From CAZEGI01 sp964512105 (GTDB taxonomy: Archaea; Altiarchaeota; Altiarchaeia; IMC4; CAZEGI01): 35,631 nucleotides of DNA. The position numbers were made by a program, and so were the translations under genes. Numbering within the stretch: position 1 is the first letter of the stretch; each line of letters begins with the position of its first letter. The DNA is taken from positions 1 to 35,631 of the forward strand of contig CAZEGI010000012.1 in the NCBI GenBank assembly GCA_964512105.1. The letters run 5' to 3'. Shown one piece after another: positions 7,543 through 13,921 of this stretch. The notes under the pieces are model-generated. The model saw only the letters and a list, made by a program, of their open reading frames with translations, made no database searches and was not told where the DNA came from.

Positions 7543-7773
7543 ATGACACAAAAACCTAGGGAAAACCCCCCTCGAGAAGGTAAAAAAAGACAAAGAAGGG
7601 TTATCAAAGTAACTAAGATAACATGTTCCAGAAGGCCTGATGGAGGCGTCCAGTACAAAACCACAGTCCCTTCGTGGGTTGTTGAGAAATTTCTTGGTGC
7701 TAAAATCGGTGATAGCATAGAATGGGACTTCTTCAAAGGTAACGTGATAATCCGGTTAGTTGAACCAGAATGA
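7543..7773 (+). CDS. AbrB/SpoVT-like DNA-binding protein
   Basis: 76 aa from the ATG at 7543. A TTG further upstream (7480) would add a hydrophobic leader that overlaps the terminator-like palindrome and is unlikely. After a basic N-terminus (RKGKKRQRR type) the C-terminal half has the swapped-hairpin pattern of AbrB-like antitoxins and regulators: YKTTVPSWVVEKFLGAKIGD followed by a short strand, GNVIIRL. Such proteins dimerise and bind DNA, often as antitoxins. It has no obvious own toxin downstream; its neighbours are a PIN-like gene before it and an HTH-nucleotidyltransferase gene after it. It could be the antitoxin for the PIN protein or a general regulator. Confidence 0.75.
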   Translation: MTQKPRENPPREGKKRQRRVIKVTKITCSRRPDGGVQYKTTVPSWVVEKFLGAKIGDSIEWDFFKGNVIIRLVEPE

Positions 7774-7791
7774 CGGATGGTGAAGTATTTA

Positions 7792-7832
7792 AATTCGGAT
7801 TTCCAAAATATAATTCGGAAAACCAAAAATGT
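7792..7832 (+). promoter_or_regulatory. tandem 20-bp direct repeat at the start of the HTH-nucleotidyltransferase gene
   Basis: Two head-to-tail copies of AATTCGGAnnnCCAAAA begin at 7792 and 7812, exactly 20 bp (about two helical turns) apart. The second runs into the ATG at 7829. A tatttaaa TATA-like box (7786-7793) overlaps the first copy. This is well placed for autorepression by the winged-helix protein encoded here. Confidence 0.6.
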
Positions 7833-8449
7833 ATCTAAATAAGATAATCGGCACGAGCACCAAGGTGAATGCACTCTACGCCCTGCTCAGAAATCCCCAG
7901 AAAGCATACATCGAAAAAGACCTGGCCAGGGAGGCAGACACCTCAATATCGGAAATCAACCGCCAGCTGCCAGACCTCGTGGCAGCAGGCCTGGTTTCCA
8001 TGGAACGCGTAGGGAAAATCAAGAGATACCAGATAAACACCAAACACTTCCTGTACCGCCCGTTGCGCAACCTGTTCGAGGACCTGAACAAGATTTATCG
8101 AGAAATCGGAGACAAAATAACCCAACACATAGTCAAAAAACAACCCAACGTTATCCAAGCAGTTATCCTCATGGGGAGTCTTGTCCGGGGGGAGGTACGT
8201 TCCGACATCATTCAGACCCCAAGCGACATCGACCTGTTGTTTGTGGTCAAAAAAAGAGGGGGTGAAATCAAAAACCTGCTGCTGGATTACATAAACCACA
8301 CGATAGTTCCGGAGTACGGCATCGCATGCTATCCCATTGTTTTAACGGTTGACGAGTATAAAAAAGGCCTAAAAAACAACTCATTCGTTATAGAAGCCCA
8401 CGCCAACGGAGAGGTGTTGTACGGTGAGAAACCGAAAAAGTTTGGTTGA
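7829..8449 (+). CDS. winged-helix plus MNT-type nucleotidyltransferase
   Basis: 206 aa. Residues ~8-75 form a winged helix (ALYALLRNPQKAYIEKDLAR, then SMERVGKIKRYQIN). Residues ~105-200 form a minimal nucleotidyltransferase: GSLVRGEVRSD with a short insert and then SDIDLLFVV, giving the G-S and D-x-D catalytic signature. The spacing between GS and DxD is 15 residues, longer than the 10 in classic MntA. It overlaps the following HEPN gene by 26 bp, the standard MNT/HEPN pairing in archaea, where the nucleotidyltransferase modifies or neutralises the HEPN partner. A tandem repeat over its start suggests self-regulation. Confidence 0.85.
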   Translation: MYLNKIIGTSTKVNALYALLRNPQKAYIEKDLAREADTSISEINRQLPDLVAAGLVSMERVGKIKRYQINTKHFLYRPLRNLFEDLNKIYREIGDKITQHIVKKQPNVIQAVILMGSLVRGEVRSDIIQTPSDIDLLFVVKKRGGEIKNLLLDYINHTIVPEYGIACYPIVLTVDEYKKGLKNNSFVIEAHANGEVLYGEKPKKFG

Positions 8450-8840
8450 ATGGTGTCTAACCAAGGCGGAAGAATACTTAGGATCTGCAGGCGACAACCT
8501 CAAAAACGACCGGTTATACCCTGCAGCAGAGGAGATATTCAGAGCCGTGGAAACGACCCTAGAGGCCTTGTTGTATCTGAGCGGTGTGAACAAGATAGAG
8601 TACCGACACCACGGGAAAGAATTTGTAGGCAGACTTGCCCTACAGTATCTGATTAGAAACACCCTGCTCAAGCAGGAAAGGATATCCAAACAAGAACATG
8701 ACTTCTATCTAACGCTTGCCACTGAACTGCACCAAGCAGGATACAGTTATGGTACCACCTTCCACAAAAGAAGACTGGAAGAATACATAGAATTCGCGGA
8801 AAAACTGTTTTACAAAGTAAAAGCACTTGCTGCTGAGTAG
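8424..8840 (+). CDS. HEPN-domain protein, partner of the nucleotidyltransferase
   Basis: 138 aa from GTG at 8424, inside the end of the previous gene and with purine-rich ggagagg upstream. The helical pattern is that of HEPN proteins: WCLTKAEEYLGSAGDNLKN, YPAAEEIFRAVETTLEALLY, HDFYLTLATELHQAGY. I see no RX4-6H catalytic motif in the usual late helix. The nearest candidates are RISKQEH, in a loop with X5 spacing, and YRHHGK. So it may be a non-RNase HEPN or act through other residues. With the upstream nucleotidyltransferase it forms a two-gene toxin-antitoxin-like unit. Confidence 0.8.
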   Translation: MRNRKSLVEWCLTKAEEYLGSAGDNLKNDRLYPAAEEIFRAVETTLEALLYLSGVNKIEYRHHGKEFVGRLALQYLIRNTLLKQERISKQEHDFYLTLATELHQAGYSYGTTFHKRRLEEYIEFAEKLFYKVKALAAE

Positions 8841-8848
8841 GAAGCAAT

Positions 8849-9295
8849 ATGAAAAAGGCAGCCGTCTACGTCAGGGTCAGCACAACCAAGCAGGCCAATG
8901 AAGGGTATTCCTTAGAGGCCCAAGAGAAAACCCTGAAAAAGTTCGTCAGGGACAGGGGCTGGAACCTTCACAGGGTGTATAAGGATGCAGGGGTGAGCGG
9001 CGGCACTGTCAGGAGAGATGCGTTCCAGAAGCTCCTGAACGCTGCGGAGAGGGGGATGTTCGATGTCGTGGTGGTGTACAAGCTCGACCGCTTCTCCAGA
9101 AGCCTCGGGGACCTGATAGAAACACTAAACAAGCTGGGACATTGCAGAAGATCTGGGTTATGTCATAGGCCCATCGTTGGGGGAATAGTGGCAGAATTTT
9201 ACAAAGATATCACTATACCTTTCATCTTTCTCGGGGTGTTACTATTACTGTTAGTTCTTCCAGTAATACTCATTAAAACCAAAATCCCCAGCTAA
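8849..9295 (+). pseudogene. truncated serine recombinase fused to an MFS-transporter remnant
   Basis: The first ~96 residues are a serine-recombinase catalytic domain: AAVYVRVSTTKQ with the nucleophilic Ser, SLEAQ, VYKDAGVSGG, and VVVVYKLDRFSRS. The protein then departs abruptly after LIETLNKLG. The remaining recombinase catalytic part, the recombinase domain and the zinc ribbon are all missing. The tail is a hydrophobic C-terminus from an unrelated transporter (see 9138-9295). This is a broken mobile-element gene and probably inactive as a recombinase. It lies next to the two accessory toxin-antitoxin-like clusters and supports acquisition of this region by transfer. Confidence 0.85.
9138..9295 (+). 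pseudogene. C-terminal fragment of an MFS transporter with 1-base frameshift
   Basis: Reading from gac at 9138 gives DIAEDLGYVIGPSLG. After one added base at the GGGGG run (9179-9183) it continues GGIVAEFYKDITIPFIFLG and a Leu/Val-rich helix ending in IKTKIPS. A loop ending GPSLGG followed by a last pair of helices is typical of major-facilitator permeases. Six G bases at 9179 would restore one frame, so a single-base loss is likely. This remnant abuts the truncated recombinase, marking a recombination junction near 9138. Confidence 0.7.
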
Positions 9296-9333
9296 TTTAA
9301 AAAACCAGAGCAGATGAGAAAAACCTGCCGGAT

Positions 9334-10254
9334 TTACATTAACCCTAACTCTTTCTTCAGTTCGCAGACCTTACACACATCGCCCGCGGAAAGTTCTCCG
9401 CAAATTTTGCATTTCTTTATGCTGCCCGTGGTTTTTTTCTTCATCAGCAAAGCAAGTTCGTCAGTGGTTTTAAGAAGCTGGAACTTGCTGCCGGGGTGTT
9501 TTTTCTCTATCTCGTTTATGCAGTTCCTGATGCTGTTCCTGAATGCGTTTTCCAGGTAGGGACAGTCCTTAAAATTAACCCTAAAACCCTGAAGTTTCGC
9601 GTACATTTGCACTTCCTCTTCCGGGGTTTCACGCAGCGGTTTTATGCGCGGAACAAAGCCCTCAAAACGTTTCACTCCGACCTCTGCGCCCGCTCTGGCG
9701 ATGCGTTGCATGTCCCCGCGTATGAGGTTCATCATGGTTGCCTGCACTTCGTCGTCAAGGTTGTGGCCTGTCGCGATTTTGTTTACCTTCAGCTTCAGGG
9801 CTTTGGAGTTCAACAATCTGCGGCGCATGACACCGCAGTAGGTGCAGGCCTTTGTGGTGTCGGTTTTTCTCCTCATGATTTCGTCCACGGTAAGGCCGAA
9901 CTCCTTCTTGAACGAGTATATGTAATGCCTGACCCCGAGTTTTTTGCATATCTCTTTTGTGTTTTTCAAAAATTTTTTATTATTCTTTTTTATTCCAGGG
10001 TCAATGGTTATTGCAATTATTTCGGATTTCGGCGCGCGTTCCGATAGTTTTTTAAGAATTTTCAGAACAGTTACAGAATCCTTCCCGCCTGACAGCGCGA
10101 CTGCGATTTTGTCGGTCGGATTGAACAGTTTGTTGGTTCTTATCGTTCTGCGAACTCTTTTTTCAAAAAATTCAATGAAACAGCGTTTACAAAAACGGGT
10201 TTTGAAATACCTGAGTTCCACAACGCTTTTGTTTTTGCATCTCGAGCATTTCAT
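9334..10254 (-). CDS. ttuA: tRNA 2-thiolation protein, TtuA/NcsA family
   Basis: 306 aa, full family length. The N-terminal zinc site is C3/C6 and C22/C25. The PP-loop ATP-binding motif SGGKDS is at 55-60. ACTYCGVMRR places C137 and C140, and C231 lies in KDCPYLE; these three match the iron-sulfur ligands of TtuA. GHNLDDEVQATMMNLIRGD is the family signature. A second zinc site is C282/C285/C294/C297. The enzyme thiolates a uridine of tRNA (position 34 or 54; the sequence does not decide which) using ATP and a sulfur carrier. Its start overlaps the end of the preceding hypothetical gene by 4 bp (ATGA), indicating coupling. Confidence 0.9.
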   Translation of the reverse strand: MKCSRCKNKSVVELRYFKTRFCKRCFIEFFEKRVRRTIRTNKLFNPTDKIAVALSGGKDSVTVLKILKKLSERAPKSEIIAITIDPGIKKNNKKFLKNTKEICKKLGVRHYIYSFKKEFGLTVDEIMRRKTDTTKACTYCGVMRRRLLNSKALKLKVNKIATGHNLDDEVQATMMNLIRGDMQRIARAGAEVGVKRFEGFVPRIKPLRETPEEEVQMYAKLQGFRVNFKDCPYLENAFRNSIRNCINEIEKKHPGSKFQLLKTTDELALLMKKKTTGSIKKCKICGELSAGDVCKVCELKKELGLM

Positions 10255-10703
10255 TTCTTTTTTATTCCGTATTTTTCCTCAAGCTTCTCAAGAACCTGTT
10301 CGATGTATTCAACACCGTCATCTATCAGCGGTTTTGTGTTTTCCCTGAACGCGGTTGACGGGCTTTTGTTTCCCGTAAAAACGTACCTGCTGCCCATCCT
10401 GTCAATCAGCTTTATTTCGCGGAAGTATCTCATCCAAATCTGTATGTTCCTGTCTGTCAAACCCTTCTTCACGTCCTTCATGCCGCGTTTTTTTCTTGCG
10501 TTTAGGATCTCTTTTTTGATGTTTTCCGTCGTCAGGGTGATGTCCTTCCCTTTTGCGATGAGCATCACCTCAAGAATATCGCAGGCAACGTCCGAGGTTA
10601 TCCCTAAAGCCTTTAAAAACTGCTCGGTGAGCTCCCTGCGGTTTTCGGTTTCCATGGTGGTGTCGTCATACCATCTTATGTTTATGTCGAAAATAGGCTT
10701 CAT
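10251..10703 (-). CDS. hypothetical helical protein coupled to ttuA
   Basis: 150 aa; not recognised. The protein is charged and mostly helical. Residues ~20-110 could form a winged-helix domain (ACDILEVMLIAKGKDITLTT, then IWMRYFREIKLIDRMGSRYVF, ending in a wing-like strand), with a helical tail of Glu/Lys (EYIEQVLEKLEEKYGIKKK). It sits between hepT and ttuA on the same strand, 20 bp after hepT, and overlaps the ttuA start by 4 bp, so it is probably cotranscribed with ttuA. An internal ATG (METENRRELTEQF) is a possible alternative start. A regulatory role is a guess. Confidence 0.7.
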   Translation of the reverse strand: MKPIFDINIRWYDDTTMETENRRELTEQFLKALGITSDVACDILEVMLIAKGKDITLTTENIKKEILNARKKRGMKDVKKGLTDRNIQIWMRYFREIKLIDRMGSRYVFTGNKSPSTAFRENTKPLIDDGVEYIEQVLEKLEEKYGIKKK

Positions 10704-10723
10704 CTAAAATACCTCTACTCTTT

Positions 10724-11059
10724 TTATTTTTTATATAAAGAAGACAGCCTTTGTTTTAACTCAGGCAAATCTTTTTTCAAGACAATCCAGACCCGTTTTA
10801 TGTTAACACCAAAATATCCGTGTATGAGGATATCTCTCATGCCTGCAATCTTTTTCCAAGGTATTTCAGAATGCTTGTTTTTGAATTCTTCATCCAAACA
10901 TTTAACTGCTTCCCCAATAATCTCAAGCCTTCTTACAACAGCATCCTGAACCTGGCGATTCGAATTAAATTCTTCTTCAGTCAGCGATTTAGTGTATTCC
11001 TCAATAGCCAAAATGCTTTCAAGAACATCATTGAGATAAACCTTGCTGTCTCTTCTCAT
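10724..11059 (-). CDS. hepT: HepT-type HEPN toxin (DUF86)
   Basis: 111 aa, typical family length. VVRRLEIIGEAVKCL and MRDILIHGYFGVN are DUF86 signatures, and R-D-I-L-I-H-G-Y is the RX4HXY active-site motif of HepT RNases. In characterised MntA-HepT systems the Tyr of this motif is AMPylated by MntA to silence the RNase. The gene overlaps the upstream mntA by 4 bp, the standard arrangement. Intact motifs on both proteins suggest a functional module. Confidence 0.92.
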   Translation of the reverse strand: MRRDSKVYLNDVLESILAIEEYTKSLTEEEFNSNRQVQDAVVRRLEIIGEAVKCLDEEFKNKHSEIPWKKIAGMRDILIHGYFGVNIKRVWIVLKKDLPELKQRLSSLYKK

Positions 11060-11340
11060 AAAATAACCACCTGTTCACCCAGTATATTCTTCCTAATCAT
11101 AGGCTTTATCGCGTCGTATTCCACCAAATCCACTCTTCTACCAACAACTTCCTCGAGGTCTATCTTCAATCCTACTAAATCAAGTAAACTCAAATCGTCT
11201 TTGATATCTACAAGGATATCCAGATCGCTATCTTTATCCCCTTCGCCCCTTACCAACGAGCCGAAGATACCGGATCTCCTGACACCATAACGCTTCAGCA
11301 CCGGGACAATCTTCTTCCTTAGTTTTTCAATATCCATCAT
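11056..11340 (-). CDS. mntA: MntA-type nucleotidyltransferase antitoxin
   Basis: 94 aa with the exact MntA signature: GSLVRGEGDKDSDLDILVD is GSX10DXD. It begins ATGATG, so either Met may be used. It is the first gene of the minus-strand group mntA-hepT-hypothetical-ttuA and overlaps hepT by 4 bp. The family AMPylates the HepT partner. The short form (no winged helix) contrasts with the HTH-fused nucleotidyltransferase at 7829-8449, so the two modules in this window belong to different subfamilies. Confidence 0.92.
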   Translation of the reverse strand: MMDIEKLRKKIVPVLKRYGVRRSGIFGSLVRGEGDKDSDLDILVDIKDDLSLLDLVGLKIDLEEVVGRRVDLVEYDAIKPMIRKNILGEQVVIL

Positions 11341-11443
11341 TACATCACTAATAATCTCTTAAGCGCTGATTGTATAAAAATCTCCAGAACACTATCTTTT
11401 TCCATTTATCCTATGTAATCCAATATAACTCACAGGTAAAAAA

Positions 11444-12175
11444 ATGAAGTTTCTCGTTTCTGTTGTTAATGAAAAAGAAGCCAGAATGGCAGTGAAGGGC
11501 GGCGCTGACATAATCGACGTGAAAAATCCTGCTGAGGGTTCGCTTGGCGCAAACTTTCCATGGATAGTCCGGAACGTTCGGAAAGCGGTTCCGAAAAAAA
11601 TTGAAGTGAGTGCTACAATCGGCGATTTTCCGAATTTGCCGGGAACTGCCGCACTTGCTTCTCTCGGGGCAGCGTCATGCGGCGTTGACTACGTGAAGGT
11701 CGGATTGTTCGGAACGAAAAACGAGAAAGAGGCAGTGGCACTGGCATCCGCAGTTGTTAGGGCAGTGAAAACTTATAATTTTAACAATCATAAAAAAACA
11801 AAAATTGTAATTGCCGGTTATGCGGATTTCAAGAAAATAGGTTCAGTCAACCCTTTTTTGCTACCGAAAATCGCCTCCAAGGTCGGAGCCGATTTCGTGA
11901 TGATAGATACCGCAATAAAAAACGGAAGCAATCTTTTTGGGTTTTTTTCTTTACCTGAATTGAAAAAATTCGTTGACCAAGCGCATAAAAAAAATCTAGG
12001 AGCCGCGTTTGGCGGTTCATTGAAGAAAGAGGACGTAAAAAAATTGTTCCTGACGGGTGTTGATGTTGCCGGCTTCAGAACCGCTGTTTGTGCGGGCGGA
12101 AACCGTCTGGACGAAATAAGCATGAAGCGCGTGTCCGAACTCAAACAGCAATTTTTAAGCAGTGAAACAATATAG
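11444..12175 (+). CDS. mfnB: (5-formylfuran-3-yl)methyl phosphate synthase
   Basis: 243 aa, the usual length of the DUF556 family. IDVKNPAEGSLGANFPW places the Schiff-base Lys at K27. YVKVGLFG gives K85, and IDTAIKNGSNLF gives D155 and K159, corresponding to the known catalytic Asp/Lys pair of the Methanocaldococcus enzyme. MfnB condenses two glyceraldehyde-3-phosphate molecules into the furan precursor of methanofuran. A weak Shine-Dalgarno (cacaggt) precedes the ATG by seven bases. It heads a plus-strand group and is divergent from mntA. It agrees with ftr, a methanofuran-using enzyme, at the right edge of the window. Confidence 0.92.
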   Translation: MKFLVSVVNEKEARMAVKGGADIIDVKNPAEGSLGANFPWIVRNVRKAVPKKIEVSATIGDFPNLPGTAALASLGAASCGVDYVKVGLFGTKNEKEAVALASAVVRAVKTYNFNNHKKTKIVIAGYADFKKIGSVNPFLLPKIASKVGADFVMIDTAIKNGSNLFGFFSLPELKKFVDQAHKKNLGAAFGGSLKKEDVKKLFLTGVDVAGFRTAVCAGGNRLDEISMKRVSELKQQFLSSETI

Positions 12176-12183
12176 CTACAAAA

Positions 12184-12684
12184 ATGGCTGACGAACCCGT
12201 GATGGTAAAAACGTTCAAGGAGAATGTTGATGTTGATACTCGCATAAAGGAAGGTGGCATTCTTGCGACCTTTTACTTGGAAGTTCAGGGCAACGACCGC
12301 GAGGCTGCACAGAAGGCCCTCGAGAATACCATATTCGACAGGATGAAAAAAGAGCCGGAAGCCGTTCTCCTGGAGGCAAAGATGTACGACCTGAAAAAGG
12401 AAAAAGTCGGCGAAGAGGAGTTCTACTCCGGCGTTGCGGAGGTGAAATTCTTGGCAACCGATTTCAGGTGGTTTGTGAACATCGTCATGAGATACGGACC
12501 GGCAGCAATAGAGATACACCAGCCGGACGAGGTTCATCTGACTTCTGACGAGATGCATTCGCTCGTTGCGGACGTCAGCGACACGAGCCAGATTCTGACC
12601 GCGCAGCTCATAAACCTGCTCAAGGACGACGAGCGGAGAGCGATTTACCATAAGATACTCGCGGAAGCCAAAGGGAAAAAATAG
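12184..12684 (+). CDS. conserved-type hypothetical archaeal protein
   Basis: 166 aa; not confidently recognised. It starts 8 bp after mfnB stops, so it is likely cotranscribed. The N-terminal half has alternating strands and helices (VDVDTRIKEGGILATFYLEV, REAAQKALENTIFDRMKKEP). The centre reads FRWFVNIVMRYGPAAIEIHQP followed by DEVHLTSDEM, which resembles the C-terminal part of WYL-type domains or a membrane-protein ligand-binding module. It has no signal peptide or membrane helix and ends in basic residues. A cytosolic role is likely; function is unknown. Confidence 0.75.
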   Translation: MADEPVMVKTFKENVDVDTRIKEGGILATFYLEVQGNDREAAQKALENTIFDRMKKEPEAVLLEAKMYDLKKEKVGEEEFYSGVAEVKFLATDFRWFVNIVMRYGPAAIEIHQPDEVHLTSDEMHSLVADVSDTSQILTAQLINLLKDDERRAIYHKILAEAKGKK

Positions 12685-12726
12685 CCCCAACGCGGTTTTT
12701 TATAAAACAAAATCTAATGATTCACG

Positions 12727-13749
12727 ATGAGATGCAAAATACTTTTTGCGCTGGTGATTTTTGCAACGGCACAGTACGCAACCGCACAGACGTTAGAAGG
12801 GTCGACAAAGACCGTAAATTACGTTGACCTTCTGATAGACGAGAGCGGAGTCGTGAATGTGAACTACGACCTTGAGATTCGTAGTGCCGATGGGGACCGC
12901 TTCTGGATTCCGGTACCTTCAGACGCAGACAAAATCTCGGTTTCGGATGCAAGCGGGAGTGTGCAATATAAACTTGTGCAGTCGAATGAAACGTCGTTGC
13001 TGGAATTCTACCCCAAGCCGGCAGGCAAGATAGCAATCGCTTTCAAAACACAGGGTTTGACAAGCAAGTTTGCAGGCGTCTGGAGGTTATCCACATCCTT
13101 GGATGTCACACCGCAAAAGACCATAGTGAGGATAAAGTTTCCGGACAATTCAAACACGAAGGTAATGAACATAACCCCGCATGATGTTCTAATGACCCCG
13201 GTTAAGGATGGCCTGTGGCTGTACCCGCAAACCACGGAAAATGGTTCGTTTACGTTTTCTATCGATTACACCATCGGAGAGATCCCCGTATCCCGAGCGG
13301 TGAGCGGCTATGTCGTTCCATTGCTGATTGTTCTTCTGGTTTTGCTGTCGCTCTTTATCCTGTTTTCCAAAAGACGCGCAAAAGGAAAGGAAGGGGAAAA
13401 AACCGAACCCGAAACCGTCAAACCGAAACCCGAAGAAGTAAAGGAAGCAGTAATCGAACCTGCAGAAACGCCCGAAGAGGTAAAAAAGACAGATGAGGAA
13501 AAACCAAAATCTAAAAAAGTAAAAGAACCCGTGCTGAACGTGCTGGAAGACCGCGAGAAGGAAATCGTCGAGTTACTAGCGGAAAATCCGGATGAGGAGA
13601 TAACCCAGGCATACATCTACAAAACGACAAAAATACCAAAAGCAACCCTTTCGGACTTAATAAAGAATTTAGAGGCCCGCAATATAATAGACAAGAGAAA
13701 GGATGGCAGATTGGTTTGGATAAAGCTCAAAGAAGACGTTTTAGGGTGA
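12727..13749 (+). CDS. membrane-anchored winged-helix regulator with extracellular sensor domain
   Basis: 340 aa. A signal peptide (MRCKILFALVIFATAQYATA) is followed by an external beta-rich domain (~21-190). One membrane helix spans ~194-214 (YVVPLLIVLLVLLSLFILF) and ends in positively charged residues, then a Lys/Glu/Pro-rich linker (~215-268). A cytoplasmic winged-helix domain fills ~270-338 (DREKEIVELLAENP, YIYKTTKIPKATLSDLIKNL, RLVWIKL). This is a common archaeal architecture for one-component transcription factors that sense conditions outside the cell. It ends about 170 bp before the S-layer gene on the same strand, making that gene a plausible target, though this is only inferred from position. 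Confidence 0.85.
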   Translation: MRCKILFALVIFATAQYATAQTLEGSTKTVNYVDLLIDESGVVNVNYDLEIRSADGDRFWIPVPSDADKISVSDASGSVQYKLVQSNETSLLEFYPKPAGKIAIAFKTQGLTSKFAGVWRLSTSLDVTPQKTIVRIKFPDNSNTKVMNITPHDVLMTPVKDGLWLYPQTTENGSFTFSIDYTIGEIPVSRAVSGYVVPLLIVLLVLLSLFILFSKRRAKGKEGEKTEPETVKPKPEEVKEAVIEPAETPEEVKKTDEEKPKSKKVKEPVLNVLEDREKEIVELLAENPDEEITQAYIYKTTKIPKATLSDLIKNLEARNIIDKRKDGRLVWIKLKEDVLG

Positions 13750-13808
13750 AATAAGCATTAACGAACGTTTTTTAGTTAAAATAAGTAATCATGAACGTTT
13801 TTTAAAGT
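13749..13808 (+). repeat. 30-bp tandem direct repeat upstream of the S-layer promoter
   Basis: Two adjacent imperfect copies begin aaataagcattaacgaacgt (13749) and aaataagtaatcatgaacgt (13779), each followed by ttttttA. The period is 30 bp, close to three helical turns. They lie just upstream of the S-layer TATA box and could bind a regulator. The T-runs could alternatively terminate the upstream transcript. Confidence 0.6.
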
Positions 13809-13832
13809 AAAACCCGTATACGTTCGGCCTTA

Positions 13833-13844
13833 GATATAAATATA
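13833..13844 (+). promoter_or_regulatory. TATA box of the S-layer gene
   Basis: gatataaatata sits about 26 bp before 13864, the expected transcription start, giving a leader of roughly 58 bases to the ATG at 13922. The strong TATA match fits a very highly expressed gene. Confidence 0.6.
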
Positions 13845-13864
13845 CGTATTTTTAATTTATAGTA

Positions 13865-13914
13865 GCAAATATGCATAGCACATTTGCTTTTATTAAAAAA
13901 TAAAAAAACGGAGG
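13865..13914 (+). promoter_or_regulatory. S-layer leader: 5'-end hairpin and strong Shine-Dalgarno
   Basis: GCAAAT (13865-13870) and ATTTGC (13882-13887) form a 6-bp stem with an 11-base loop, placed right at the predicted RNA 5' end. GGAGG at 13910-13914 lies seven bases before the ATG and is the best ribosome-binding site seen in the window. A 5'-terminal hairpin may stabilise this abundant mRNA. Confidence 0.55.
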
Positions 13915-13921
13915 AAAACCA

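Noticed and set aside
9496..10047. Long plus-strand open frame opposite ttuA
   Set aside because: It is the antisense of a well-recognised gene; the translation has no domain pattern and starts inside it.
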